Positions 7,423-14,720 of a stretch of 19,507 bases of DNA are shown piece by piece. The stretch spans positions 1-19,507 of the forward strand of contig NZ_CALFIG010000038.1 in assembly GCF_937876455.1 (NCBI RefSeq), read 5' to 3'. The stretch comes from an uncultured Flavobacterium sp. (GTDB lineage: Bacteria > Bacteroidota > Bacteroidia > Flavobacteriales > Flavobacteriaceae). The position numbers and the translations under genes were made by a program. Every line of letters begins with the position of its first letter. The first letter of the stretch is position 1. Under the pieces are notes generated by a model. The model saw nothing but the letters and a program-made list of their open reading frames with translations, had not been told where the DNA came from and made no database searches.

Positions 7423-7797
7423 ATGGCAAGAATTGCAGGGGTTGATATACCTAAAAACAAAAGAGGAATTATTGCTTTAACATACATTTTTGGTGTTGGT
7501 AAAAGCAGAGCTACTGAGATTTTAGAAAAAGCTCAGGTTAGTCAGGATAAAAAAGTATCTGATTGGAATGATGACGAAATCGGAGCAATCCGTGAAGCGG
7601 TTTCATCATTTAAAATCGAAGGTGAACTACGTTCTGAAATTCAATTAAACATTAAACGTTTAATGGATATCGGTTGTCAAAGAGGAATCCGTCATAGAGC
7701 GGGACTTCCTTTAAGAGGACAAAGAACGAAAAACAATTCGAGAACAAGAAAAGGTAAAAGAAAAACTGTTGCTAACAAGAAAAAAGCAACTAAATAA
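7423..7797 (+). CDS. rpsM: 30S ribosomal protein uS13
   Basis: uS13 (124 aa) is on the 30S head and makes bridges to the 50S subunit and contacts to P-site tRNA through its basic tail. MARIAGVDIPKNKRGIIALT, the YIFGVGKSRATEIL helix-hairpin, and the C-terminal RGIRHRAGLPLRGQRTKNN block are diagnostic, followed by a Lys/Arg-rich end. In E. coli the alpha-operon uS4 repressor site lies at the rpsM start. Here rpmJ ends two bases upstream, leaving no spacer for a separate leader. Confidence 0.98.
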   Translation: MARIAGVDIPKNKRGIIALTYIFGVGKSRATEILEKAQVSQDKKVSDWNDDEIGAIREAVSSFKIEGELRSEIQLNIKRLMDIGCQRGIRHRAGLPLRGQRTKNNSRTRKGKRKTVANKKKATK

Positions 7798-7809
7798 TAA
7801 GTAAGTAAT

Positions 7810-8193
7810 ATGGCTAAGGCAACTACAAAAAAACGTAAAGTTATCGTTGAGTCTTCTGGAGAAGCGCATATTAACGCTACTTTTAACAATATCATCATTT
7901 CTTTGACAAATAAGAAAGGTGAAGTTATTTCTTGGTCTTCTGCCGGTAAAATGGGCTTTAGAGGTTCTAAAAAGAACACTCCATATGCAGCTCAAATGGC
8001 CGCTGAAGATTGTGGAAAAGTGGCTATTGAAGCTGGACTAAAAAAAGTAAAAGTTTACGTTAAAGGTCCTGGAAACGGTAGAGAATCTGCTATCAGATCT
8101 ATCCATAATAGTGGAATTGAAGTTACAGAAATTATTGATGTAACTCCAATGCCTCACAATGGATGTCGTCCTCCAAAAAGAAGAAGAGTATAA
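7810..8193 (+). CDS. rpsK: 30S ribosomal protein uS11
   Basis: uS11 (127 aa) is on the platform of the 30S subunit next to the E-site mRNA. The core is recognised by the GEAHINATFNNIIISLT, SSAGKMGFRGSKKNTPYAAQ and KGPGNGRESAIRSI segments and the C-terminal DVTPMPHNGCRPPKRRRV signature. The N-terminal extension is Lys-rich. The next gene, rpsD, begins 82 nt later after a structured spacer. Confidence 0.98.
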   Translation: MAKATTKKRKVIVESSGEAHINATFNNIIISLTNKKGEVISWSSAGKMGFRGSKKNTPYAAQMAAEDCGKVAIEAGLKKVKVYVKGPGNGRESAIRSIHNSGIEVTEIIDVTPMPHNGCRPPKRRRV

Positions 8194-8208
8194 TTATTAG
8201 TATAAACT

Positions 8209-8259
8209 AGGTAGGAATTAGATTATCGAAGGAAAGACCTTAATTCATAATCCCTACCT
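8209..8259 (+). promoter_or_regulatory. Stem-loop in rpsK-rpsD spacer, candidate uS4 leader
   Basis: AGGTAGG (8209-8215) pairs perfectly with CCTACCT (8253-8259). Beyond one A/C mismatch, ATTA (8217-8220) pairs with TAAT (8248-8251). After an internal loop, ATT (8222-8224) can pair with AAT (8242-8244), and AAGG (8229-8232) with CCTT (8238-8241) around an AAAGA loop. The element ends 16 nt before the rpsD ATG and has no T-run. In E. coli uS4 represses the alpha operon through an mRNA structure; a comparable role here is inferred from position only. Confidence 0.5.
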
Positions 8260-8275
8260 TAATTTAAATTTAGAA

Positions 8276-8881
8276 ATGGCAAGATATACTGGTCCAAAAA
8301 CAAAAATCGCACGTAAATTCGGCGAAGCTATTTTCGGAGAAGACAGAGCCTTCGAAAAAAGAAACTATCCTCCTGGACAACATGGTTTGGCTAAAAGAAG
8401 AGGAAAAAAATCTGAATATGCTGTTCAGTTAATGGAAAAGCAAAAAGCTAAATATACCTATGGTATTTTAGAGCGTCAATTCAGAAACCTTTTTGAAAAA
8501 GCATCAGCTGCTTCAGGTGTAACAGGTGAAATCCTTTTACAATTATGTGAGTCTCGTTTAGATAACGTAGTTTACAGAATGGGTGTAGCTCCTACTCGTA
8601 GAGGCGCTCGTCAATTAGTTTCACACAGACATATTACTGTGAATGGAGAAGTAGTGAACATTCCTTCTTACCACCTTAAACCTGGTGATAAAGTAGCTGT
8701 TCGTGAAAAATCAAAATCTCTAGAAGCTATCGATCGTTCTTTAGCTAATTCATCTACTGTGTATGAATGGATTACTTGGAATAACGATACAAAAGAAGGT
8801 ACTTTTGTTGCTGTACCTCAAAGAATTCAAATTCCAGAAAATATCAAAGAGCAACTAATCGTTGAGTTGTATAACAAATAA
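8276..8881 (+). CDS. rpsD: 30S ribosomal protein uS4, zinc-free form
   Basis: uS4 (201 aa) nucleates 30S assembly by binding the 5' domain of 16S rRNA and helps form the mRNA entry channel. The N-terminus MARYTGPKTKIARKFGEAIF lacks the four-Cys zinc knuckle found in some bacteria. The S4 RNA-binding domain covers about residues 94-155 (RLDNVVYRMGVAPTRRGARQ followed by the HITVNGEVVNIPSYHLKPGD strands). The C-terminus QIPENIKEQLIVELYNK is typical. It directly precedes rpoA, as in other alpha operons. Confidence 0.98.
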   Translation: MARYTGPKTKIARKFGEAIFGEDRAFEKRNYPPGQHGLAKRRGKKSEYAVQLMEKQKAKYTYGILERQFRNLFEKASAASGVTGEILLQLCESRLDNVVYRMGVAPTRRGARQLVSHRHITVNGEVVNIPSYHLKPGDKVAVREKSKSLEAIDRSLANSSTVYEWITWNNDTKEGTFVAVPQRIQIPENIKEQLIVELYNK

Positions 8882-8902
8882 TAATTGACATTAGTCGAAA
8901 AT

Positions 8903-9895
8903 ATGGCAATATTTAATTTTCAAAAGCCCGATAAAGTTATCATGATCGATTCAACCGATTTTGAAGGTAAATTTGAATTTAGACCTTTAGAACCTGGTTA
9001 CGGATTGACTGTTGGTAATGCACTAAGAAGAGTTTTACTTTCTTCTCTTGAAGGTTTTGCTATAACATCTGTTAAAATTGATGGTGTGGAACATGAGTTC
9101 TCTACTATTTCAGGTGTTGTAGAAGATGTAACAGAAATTATCTTAAACTTAAAACAAGTGCGTTTTAAACGTCAAATTGAGGATATTGATAATGAGTCTG
9201 TTTCTATTTCTTTATCAGGAAAAGATCAAATTACTGCAGGTGATTTCCAAAAATTTATTTCTGGTTTTCAAGTGTTAAACCCTGAATTGGTAATTTGTAA
9301 TCTTGATAGTAAAACTAACATCAACATGGAACTTACTATTGAAAAAGGTAGAGGTTATGTTCCAGCTGAAGAGAATAAAAAACAAAATGCTCCAATTGGT
9401 ACCATCTTTACAGACTCTATCTATACGCCTGTAAAAAATGTTAAGTATTCAATTGAAAACTATCGTGTGGAACAAAAAACTGATTATGAAAAATTAGTTT
9501 TTGAAATCATTACTGATGGTTCTATTCATCCAAAAGATGCATTAACAGAAGCAGCTAAAACTCTAATTCATCATTTTATGTTATTCTCAGATGAGCGAAT
9601 TACATTAGAGGCTGATGAAATTGCTCAAACTGAATCTTACGATGAAGAATCTTTACACATGAGACAGTTGTTAAAAACTAAACTTGTAGATATGGATTTA
9701 TCAGTAAGAGCTTTAAATTGTTTAAAAGCGGCTGACGTTGATACGCTAGGAGACTTAGTTTCTTTCAATAAAAATGACTTAATGAAATTCCGTAATTTCG
9801 GTAAAAAATCTTTAACAGAGTTAGACGAATTAGTCGCTGTTAAAGGACTTAATTTCGGTATGGACTTAACAAAATACAAGTTAGATAAAGAATAA
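8903..9895 (+). CDS. rpoA: RNA polymerase alpha subunit
   Basis: Alpha (330 aa) dimerises to nucleate RNA polymerase assembly and binds upstream promoter DNA and activators with its C-terminal domain. The N-terminal dimerisation domain shows RPLEPGYGLTVGNALRRVLL. The C-terminal domain (about residues 255-320) has VRALNCLKA and NFGKKSLTELDEL. Residues Arg269, Asn272, Gly300, Lys302 and Ser303 correspond to the E. coli DNA-contacting set (265, 268, 296, 298, 299). The ATG at 8903 was chosen over an in-frame TTG at 8885 because family members begin MAIFNFQKP or similar. Confidence 0.98.
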   Translation: MAIFNFQKPDKVIMIDSTDFEGKFEFRPLEPGYGLTVGNALRRVLLSSLEGFAITSVKIDGVEHEFSTISGVVEDVTEIILNLKQVRFKRQIEDIDNESVSISLSGKDQITAGDFQKFISGFQVLNPELVICNLDSKTNINMELTIEKGRGYVPAEENKKQNAPIGTIFTDSIYTPVKNVKYSIENYRVEQKTDYEKLVFEIITDGSIHPKDALTEAAKTLIHHFMLFSDERITLEADEIAQTESYDEESLHMRQLLKTKLVDMDLSVRALNCLKAADVDTLGDLVSFNKNDLMKFRNFGKKSLTELDELVAVKGLNFGMDLTKYKLDKE

Positions 9896-9899
9896 ATTA

Positions 9900-9941
9900 C
9901 TTCATATTTTGCTCTCCAAAGTGGATTGATGCAAGATGAAG
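9900..9941 (+). promoter_or_regulatory. Stem-loop in rpoA-rplQ spacer, candidate leader
   Basis: CTTCAT (9900-9905) pairs with ATGAAG (9936-9941). After a 2-nt bulge (9906-9907), TTTGC (9908-9912) pairs with GCAAG (9931-9935), including one T-G pair. The apex carries a second small hairpin, TCCA (9915-9918) with TGGA (9922-9925) around AAG. The element ends 17 nt before the rplQ ATG. There is no terminator-type T-run, and transcription evidently continues to the terminator after rplQ. Function is unknown; control of bL17 translation is an inference. Confidence 0.45.
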
Positions 9942-9958
9942 GTTAAAAAAAAGACGTC

Positions 9959-10450
9959 ATGAGACACGGAAAAAAATTTAATCATTTAAGTAGACAAACA
10001 GGACATAGAAAAGCTATGCTTGCTAATATGGCTTGTTCGTTAATTGAACATAAGCGTATTAATACTACTGTGGCAAAAGCAAAAGCTTTGAAACAATTTG
10101 TAGAACCGCTTGTTACTAAATCTAAAGAAGATACTACTCACAATAGACGTATCGTTTTCTCGTATTTGAGAAATAAATATGCTGTTACTGAATTATTCAG
10201 AGAAGTAGCTGCTAAAGTTGGTGACCGTCCAGGAGGATATACTCGTATTATTAAATTGGGTAATCGTCTTGGGGATAACGCTGATATGGCAATGATTGAA
10301 TTAGTAGATTTCAATACATTATATAATGCTACTAAAAAAGAAGCTAAGAAAACAACTCGTAGAAGTAGAGCTAAAAAAGTGGAGGATGCACCAGTTGCTG
10401 AAACACCAGCTGTTGAAACTACAGAAGAAAATTCTGAAGCTGCTGAATAA
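9959..10450 (+). CDS. rplQ: 50S ribosomal protein bL17 with acidic C-terminal extension
   Basis: bL17 (163 aa) is located near the exit tunnel of the 50S subunit. Residues 1-120 match the family: MRHGKKFNHLSRQTGHRKAM, then the TTVAKAKALKQFVEPLVTKS segment and GGYTRIIKLGNRLGDNADMA. The last 40 or so residues are an extension beyond the E. coli protein (about 127 aa), first basic (KKTTRRSRAKK), then Ala/Glu/Thr-rich and acidic. Long tails of this kind are, to my knowledge, common in Bacteroidota bL17. It is the last gene of the operon and is followed by an intrinsic terminator. Confidence 0.97.
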   Translation: MRHGKKFNHLSRQTGHRKAMLANMACSLIEHKRINTTVAKAKALKQFVEPLVTKSKEDTTHNRRIVFSYLRNKYAVTELFREVAAKVGDRPGGYTRIIKLGNRLGDNADMAMIELVDFNTLYNATKKEAKKTTRRSRAKKVEDAPVAETPAVETTEENSEAAE

Positions 10451-10474
10451 TCATGAAAATATTGATTTAAATAT

Positions 10475-10507
10475 AAAAAGGGTAAACGTAATGTTTATCC
10501 TTTTTTT
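10475..10507 (+). terminator. Intrinsic terminator of the ribosomal operon
   Basis: AAAAAGGGTAAAC (10475-10487) pairs with GTTTATCCTTTTT (10493-10505) over 13 bp with a single G-U pair, around a GTAAT loop. The 3' arm runs into a T-tract ending at 10507. It begins 24 nt after the rplQ stop and separates the ribosomal operon from carA. Confidence 0.9.
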
Positions 10508-10526
10508 ATATCTAATAATTAATATT

Positions 10527-10534
10527 TAACTTTG
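10527..10534 (+). promoter_or_regulatory. Bacteroidota-type -7 element of carA
   Basis: TAACTTTG matches the TAnnTTTG -7 consensus used by the primary sigma factor of Bacteroidota. It lies 19 nt upstream of the carA ATG, so the 5' leader would be very short. No clear TTG-type -33 element is visible at the expected distance; that region falls in the end of the rplQ terminator. Confidence 0.6.
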
Positions 10535-10553
10535 CAACATACAACAACACAAC

Positions 10554-11663
10554 ATGAAATATACAAATAGACCTCAAGCATTATTGCTACTGAAAGATGG
10601 TACAATATTTTACGGAAAATCCGTGGGTATTGCTGGTACAACATTTGGAGAAATAGCTTTTAACACAGGAACTACTGGATACCAAGAAATTTTTACAGAC
10701 CCTTCTTATTATGGTCAAATTATGGTTACAACAAATGCTCACATCGGAAATTATGGTGTGAACGAAAAAGAAGTTGAATCAGATGGCGTAAAAATTGCAG
10801 GCTTAGTTTGTAAAAATTTTAGTTTTACTTATTCTAGACCAGATGCTTCAGAAAGTTTATACGAATATTTAGACAAACAAAACTTAATTGTTATTTCTGA
10901 TGTAGACACGAGAGCATTGGTAAGTTATATTCGAGATAACGGCGCTATGAACGGGGTAATATGTACAGATGACACACCTCTTGATACTTTAAAAGCTAAA
11001 TTAGCTGAAATGCCCGACATGAAAGGATTAGAGTTGGCTTCAAAAGTTTCAACTACATCGCCTTATTTCTTTGGAGATGAACAAGCCACGTATAAAATTT
11101 CTGCGTTAGATTTGGGTATAAAAACAAATATCTTACGAAACTTAGCGAGTAGAGATTGCTACATCAAAATTTTTCCATATAATGCAAGTTACGAAGACCT
11201 GAAAAGTTTTAATCCAGACGGATATTTTCTGTCTAATGGCCCTGGTGACCCAGATCCATTGTTTGCTGCACAAGAAGTTGCACGACAAATTTTGGGTGAT
11301 AATAAGCCATTATTTGGAATTTGTTTAGGACATCAAGTAATTGCTTTAGCAAACGGAATCTCAACCTACAAAATGTTTAATGGGCATAGAGGAATAAATC
11401 ATCCTGTAAAGAATATACTCACAGGTAAAGGAGAAATTACATCGCAAAACCATGGATTTGCAGTAGTGAAAGAAGAGCTAGAAAAACATCCCGATTTCGA
11501 ACTTACTCATGTGCATTTAAATGACGGAACTGTAGCAGGAATGCGAATGAAAAGCAAAAACTGTTTTTCGGTACAATACCATCCTGAAGCTAGTCCAGGA
11601 CCACATGATTCCAGCTATCTTTTTGATCAATTTATTGAAAATATAAAAACAGCTAAAAACTAA
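10554..11663 (+). CDS. carA: Carbamoyl-phosphate synthase small (glutaminase) subunit
   Basis: CarA (369 aa) hydrolyses glutamine and passes ammonia to the large subunit CarB to make carbamoyl phosphate for arginine and pyrimidine synthesis. The N-terminal CPSase domain has the DGTIFYGKSVG and FNTGTTGYQEIFTDPSYYGQ segments. The C-terminal class I glutamine amidotransferase domain has the FLSNGPGDPDP motif, the nucleophile Cys257 in GICLGHQ, and the His343/Glu345 pair in QYHPEASPGPHD. All catalytic residues are intact. carB is not in the window. The gene has its own promoter but no clear terminator before eno. Confidence 0.97.
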   Translation: MKYTNRPQALLLLKDGTIFYGKSVGIAGTTFGEIAFNTGTTGYQEIFTDPSYYGQIMVTTNAHIGNYGVNEKEVESDGVKIAGLVCKNFSFTYSRPDASESLYEYLDKQNLIVISDVDTRALVSYIRDNGAMNGVICTDDTPLDTLKAKLAEMPDMKGLELASKVSTTSPYFFGDEQATYKISALDLGIKTNILRNLASRDCYIKIFPYNASYEDLKSFNPDGYFLSNGPGDPDPLFAAQEVARQILGDNKPLFGICLGHQVIALANGISTYKMFNGHRGINHPVKNILTGKGEITSQNHGFAVVKEELEKHPDFELTHVHLNDGTVAGMRMKSKNCFSVQYHPEASPGPHDSSYLFDQFIENIKTAKN

Positions 11664-11719
11664 AACGTTATCGTTTATAAATTGTATTCTTTTTATAGAT
11701 GTAAGAAGTACTTAATCCT

Positions 11720-11727
11720 TAATTTTG
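11720..11727 (+). promoter_or_regulatory. Bacteroidota-type -7 element of eno
   Basis: TAATTTTG fits TAnnTTTG exactly and lies 52 nt upstream of the eno ATG in the 116-nt carA-eno spacer. No good -33 element was found upstream. The rest of the spacer is AT-rich. Near its start it contains a 5-bp inverted repeat, AAACG/CGTTT around TTAT (11663-11676), which overlaps the last base of the carA stop and has no strong T-run. Confidence 0.6.
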
Positions 11728-11779
11728 TATATCTAAACAAATTAAATTAATTGAAATTTTATTTTCTAAATTAAACTAT

Positions 11780-13075
11780 ATGAGTATAATAATTAAAGTA
11801 CATGCAAGACAAATATTAGATTCTAGAGGTAATCCTACTGTTGAAGTAGATGTAATTACAGAGAATGGTATTTTAGGTAGAGCAGCTGTACCTAGTGGAG
11901 CGTCTACAGGTGAGCATGAAGCTGTAGAATTAAGAGATGGCGGACAAGCTTTTATGGGTAAGGGAGTATATAAAGCTGTTGAAAATGTGAATATAACAAT
12001 TGCTTCCGAATTGGTAGGAATGTCAGTTTTTGAACAAAATGCTATTGATAAAATGATGATTGAATTAGACGGTACTCCAAATAAATCAAATTTAGGAGCT
12101 AACGCTATTTTAGGGGTATCATTAGCTGTTGCAAAAGCTGCTGCTAACGAATTAGGAATGCCATTATATAGATATGTAGGAGGAGTATCGGGTAATACGT
12201 TACCTGTTCCTATGATGAATATCATCAATGGAGGTTCGCATTCTGATGCGCCAATCGCTTTTCAAGAATTTATGATTATGCCAGTAAAAGCAAAATCATT
12301 TACTCATGCAATGCAAATGGGTACGGAAATTTTCCATAATCTTAAAAAAGTATTACACGATAGAAATTTATCTACTGCAGTAGGTGATGAAGGTGGATTT
12401 GCACCTAATTTAGCTGGTGGTACAGAAGACGCATTAGATTCAATCAAATTAGCTGTTGAAAAAGCAGGATATATATTTGGTGCAGATGTGATGGTAGCTC
12501 TTGATTGTGCAGCTTCAGAATTTTATGTAAACGGAAAATACGACTACACAAAATTTGAAGGTGAAACAGGTAAAATTAGAACATCAGAAGAACAAGCTAC
12601 TTATTTAGCAGAATTAGCTACAAAATACCCTATTATTTCCATAGAAGATGGAATGTATGAAGATGATTGGGAAGGGTGGAAATTATTAACTGAAAAGATT
12701 GGCGATAAAGTACAATTAGTTGGTGATGATTTATTTGTTACTAATGTAGAGCGTTTAGCCAAAGGAATTGATAACGGAATTGCTAATTCAATTTTGATTA
12801 AAGTAAACCAAATAGGAACACTTTCTGAAACAATTGCGGCTGTTAATATGGCTCATAATGCAGGATACACTTCTGTAATGTCTCATCGTTCAGGTGAAAC
12901 AGAAGACAATACCATTGCCGATTTAGCCGTGGCCTTAAATTGTGGTCAAATTAAAACAGGTTCAGCTTCTCGTTCTGATCGTATGGCAAAATACAATCAA
13001 TTATTAAGAATAGAAGAAGAATTAGCAGACGTAGCCTATTTTCCAGGTGTAAATGCTTTTAAAATTAAAAAATAA
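11780..13075 (+). CDS. eno: Enolase (phosphopyruvate hydratase)
   Basis: Enolase (431 aa) interconverts 2-phosphoglycerate and phosphoenolpyruvate in glycolysis and gluconeogenesis. The N-terminus IIKVHARQILDSRGNPTVEV is diagnostic. Mg-binding residues Asp242, Glu289 and Asp316 are present in VALDCAASEF, SIEDGMYEDDW and LVGDDLFVTN. The catalytic base Lys341 is in ILIKVNQIG, the acid/base Glu204 in GDEGGFAPN, and the substrate loop SHRSGETED starts at Ser368. Length and residue numbering almost equal the E. coli enzyme. It is probably a single-gene transcript ending at the terminator 26 nt downstream. Confidence 0.99.
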   Translation: MSIIIKVHARQILDSRGNPTVEVDVITENGILGRAAVPSGASTGEHEAVELRDGGQAFMGKGVYKAVENVNITIASELVGMSVFEQNAIDKMMIELDGTPNKSNLGANAILGVSLAVAKAAANELGMPLYRYVGGVSGNTLPVPMMNIINGGSHSDAPIAFQEFMIMPVKAKSFTHAMQMGTEIFHNLKKVLHDRNLSTAVGDEGGFAPNLAGGTEDALDSIKLAVEKAGYIFGADVMVALDCAASEFYVNGKYDYTKFEGETGKIRTSEEQATYLAELATKYPIISIEDGMYEDDWEGWKLLTEKIGDKVQLVGDDLFVTNVERLAKGIDNGIANSILIKVNQIGTLSETIAAVNMAHNAGYTSVMSHRSGETEDNTIADLAVALNCGQIKTGSASRSDRMAKYNQLLRIEEELADVAYFPGVNAFKIKK

Positions 13076-13100
13076 ATTAGTATTTAATTGATCATAAACT

Positions 13101-13130
13101 AAAGCCGATAGAATAGTATCGGCTTTTTTT
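13101..13130 (+). terminator. Intrinsic terminator after eno
   Basis: AAAGCCGATA (13101-13110) pairs perfectly with TATCGGCTTT (13117-13126) around a GAATAG loop, and the T-tract continues to 13130. Confidence 0.93.
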
Positions 13131-13155
13131 ATACAGATAAGACGCTCTTTTTTTG

Positions 13156-13180
13156 TAATAGATTTTATATATATCTATTA
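13156..13180. repeat. Inverted repeat upstream of citrate synthase, possible operator
   Basis: TAATAGAT (13156-13163) and ATCTATTA (13173-13180) are perfect inverted 8-mers with a 9-nt spacer. A third half-site, ATCTATT, recurs at 13189-13195, 16 bp after the start of the second arm. The set lies just upstream of the predicted promoter of the citrate synthase gene, where a transcription factor could bind. There is no T-run, so it is not a terminator. The local AT content is high, which weakens the case. Confidence 0.35.
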
Positions 13181-13225
13181 TGCAATTTATCTATTTAATA
13201 ATTTTAAATTTCAATATTTATTTGT

Positions 13226-13233
13226 TAAATTCG
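13226..13233 (+). promoter_or_regulatory. Probable -7 element of citrate synthase gene
   Basis: TAAATTCG differs at one position from the TAnnTTTG consensus and lies 41 nt upstream of the ATG. No convincing -33 element was seen in the AT-rich sequence upstream. Confidence 0.45.
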
Positions 13234-13274
13234 CAGAATACAATATAATCTACACGTAAAAAAATAGTACAATC

Positions 13275-14558
13275 ATGTCAAATACTGCAATATTAGAGCT
13301 TGATGGCAAAAAATATGAGTTCCCAGTAATTGTTGGGACAGAAAATGAAGTTGCTATCGACATTGATAAGTTGCGCGGCGCAACAGGAGCAATTACAATT
13401 GATCCAGGATACAAAAATTCAGGATCTTGTAAAAGTGAAATCACTTTTCTTGATGGTGAAGAAGGAATTTTAAGATATAGAGGCTACTCTATTGAAGAAT
13501 TAGCAGAAAAGGCTAACTTTTTAGAAGTTTCTTATTTAGTAATTTTTGGAGAATTGCCTACAAAAGAGCAATTAGCTCAATTTGAAAACGATATTAGAAA
13601 ATATACGTTAGTCAATGAAGAAATGAAAAACATTATTGATGGTTTCCCAAAAACAGCTCATCCAATGGGTGTTTTATCTTCATTAACAAGTGCCTTAACT
13701 GCATTTAATCCAAAAGTAGTTAATGTAGAAAATGAAAAAGAAATGTATGAAGCAGTTTGTAAAACTATGGGTAAATTCTTGGTTATTGCAACTTGGACAT
13801 ACAGAAAAATGATGGGTTATCCTTTAAACTATTACGATAATACAAAAGGATACGTGGAAAATTTCATGCGTTTAATGTTTGAATTACCAACAGGGCCCTA
13901 TCAAACTAATCAAACGATTGTAAATGCATTAGATAAATTATTTATTTTACACGCTGATCACGAACAAAATTGTTCTACATCAACCGTTAGAATTGTAGGT
14001 TCATCTCATGCCGGATTATTTGCTTCAATATCTGCAGGTGTTTCAGCTTTATGGGGACCTCTTCACGGAGGTGCTAATCAAGCTGTGTTAGAAATGCTTG
14101 AAGCCATTCAAAAAGATGGAGGAGATGCACAAAAATATTTAGCAAAAGCAAAAGATAAAAATGATCCATTCAGATTAATGGGCTTTGGACATAGAGTGTA
14201 TAAAAACTTTGACCCAAGAGCAAAAATCATTAAAAAAGCAGCTGACGAAGTATTAGCACAATTAGGAGTAAACGACCCTATTTTAACTATTGCAAAACAA
14301 TTAGAAGAAGCAGCATTAGTTGATCCTTATTTTGTAGAGAGAAAATTATATCCAAATGTTGATTTCTATTCAGGTATTATATATCGCGCTATAGGAATTC
14401 CTACTGATATGTTTACCGTATTATTTGCTATCGGACGATTACCAGGTTGGATTGCACAATGGAAAGAAATGCGTATCAACAAAGAACCTATTGGAAGACC
14501 AAGACAAGTCTATACAGGTTATCCATTACGCCCATTTGTTGAAATGAATAAAAGATAA
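13275..14558 (+). CDS. gltA: Citrate synthase
   Basis: Citrate synthase (427 aa) condenses acetyl-CoA and oxaloacetate at the entry of the TCA cycle. The catalytic triad can be placed: His264 in WGPLHGGANQ, His306 in GFGHRVYKNFDPRAK and Asp363 in YPNVDFYSG. These match His264, His305 and Asp362 of the E. coli enzyme. The N-terminal small beta domain (about residues 1-60, LELDGKKYEFPVIVGTENE) is the kind found in the hexameric, NADH-sensitive bacterial enzymes; whether this one is NADH-regulated cannot be told from sequence alone. HADHEQNCSTSTVR is also conserved. It appears to be a single-gene transcript. Confidence 0.98.
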   Translation: MSNTAILELDGKKYEFPVIVGTENEVAIDIDKLRGATGAITIDPGYKNSGSCKSEITFLDGEEGILRYRGYSIEELAEKANFLEVSYLVIFGELPTKEQLAQFENDIRKYTLVNEEMKNIIDGFPKTAHPMGVLSSLTSALTAFNPKVVNVENEKEMYEAVCKTMGKFLVIATWTYRKMMGYPLNYYDNTKGYVENFMRLMFELPTGPYQTNQTIVNALDKLFILHADHEQNCSTSTVRIVGSSHAGLFASISAGVSALWGPLHGGANQAVLEMLEAIQKDGGDAQKYLAKAKDKNDPFRLMGFGHRVYKNFDPRAKIIKKAADEVLAQLGVNDPILTIAKQLEEAALVDPYFVERKLYPNVDFYSGIIYRAIGIPTDMFTVLFAIGRLPGWIAQWKEMRINKEPIGRPRQVYTGYPLRPFVEMNKR

Positions 14559-14562
14559 TAGT

Positions 14563-14595
14563 AAAAGCCTCGACATTTGTTCGGGGCTTTTTTTT
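14563..14595 (+). terminator. Intrinsic terminator after citrate synthase
   Basis: AAAAGCCTCGA (14563-14573) pairs with TCGGGGCTTTT (14581-14591) over 11 bp with one T-G pair, around CATTTGT, followed by a T-tract to 14595. It starts four bases after the stop codon. Confidence 0.92.
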
Positions 14596-14671
14596 AAAAC
14601 CCTATTCCCGCCTTACATTAGAGTTTATCATATAAAAAAAGAAAACTTATTTAAAATAAATCACTTTTTAC

Positions 14672-14703
14672 TTGACAACCCCTGTTTTCAGATTGTATAT
14701 TTG
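14672..14703 (+). promoter_or_regulatory. Promoter of queA
   Basis: This is the best promoter in the window. A TTG (in CTTGAC, 14672-14674) is separated by 21 nt from TATATTTG (14696-14703), a perfect TAnnTTTG -7 element. The layout matches the Bacteroidota -33/-7 architecture. Transcription would start a few bases downstream, giving a leader of about 45 nt that contains the tandem 7-mers. Confidence 0.75.
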
Positions 14704-14720
14704 CAACAGATATTTAGAAA

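Noticed and set aside
7692..7995. Two minus-strand open frames of about 95 codons
   Set aside because: They are antisense to rpsM and rpsK and are hydrophobic only because of Lys-rich codons on the other strand.
8885..8902. Upstream TTG start for rpoA, adding six residues
   Set aside because: The ATG at 8903 gives the normal start MAIFNFQ; the TTG lies four bases after the rpsD stop without a binding site.
10326..10529. 67-codon plus-strand frame overlapping the end of rplQ
   Set aside because: It is a frame-shifted reading of the repetitive acidic rplQ tail that runs through the terminator hairpin; no independent support.
11663..11676. AAACG-TTAT-CGTTT hairpin as a carA terminator
   Set aside because: The 5-bp stem is weak, overlaps the stop codon and is followed by only a short mixed T/A stretch, so a terminator call is not supported.
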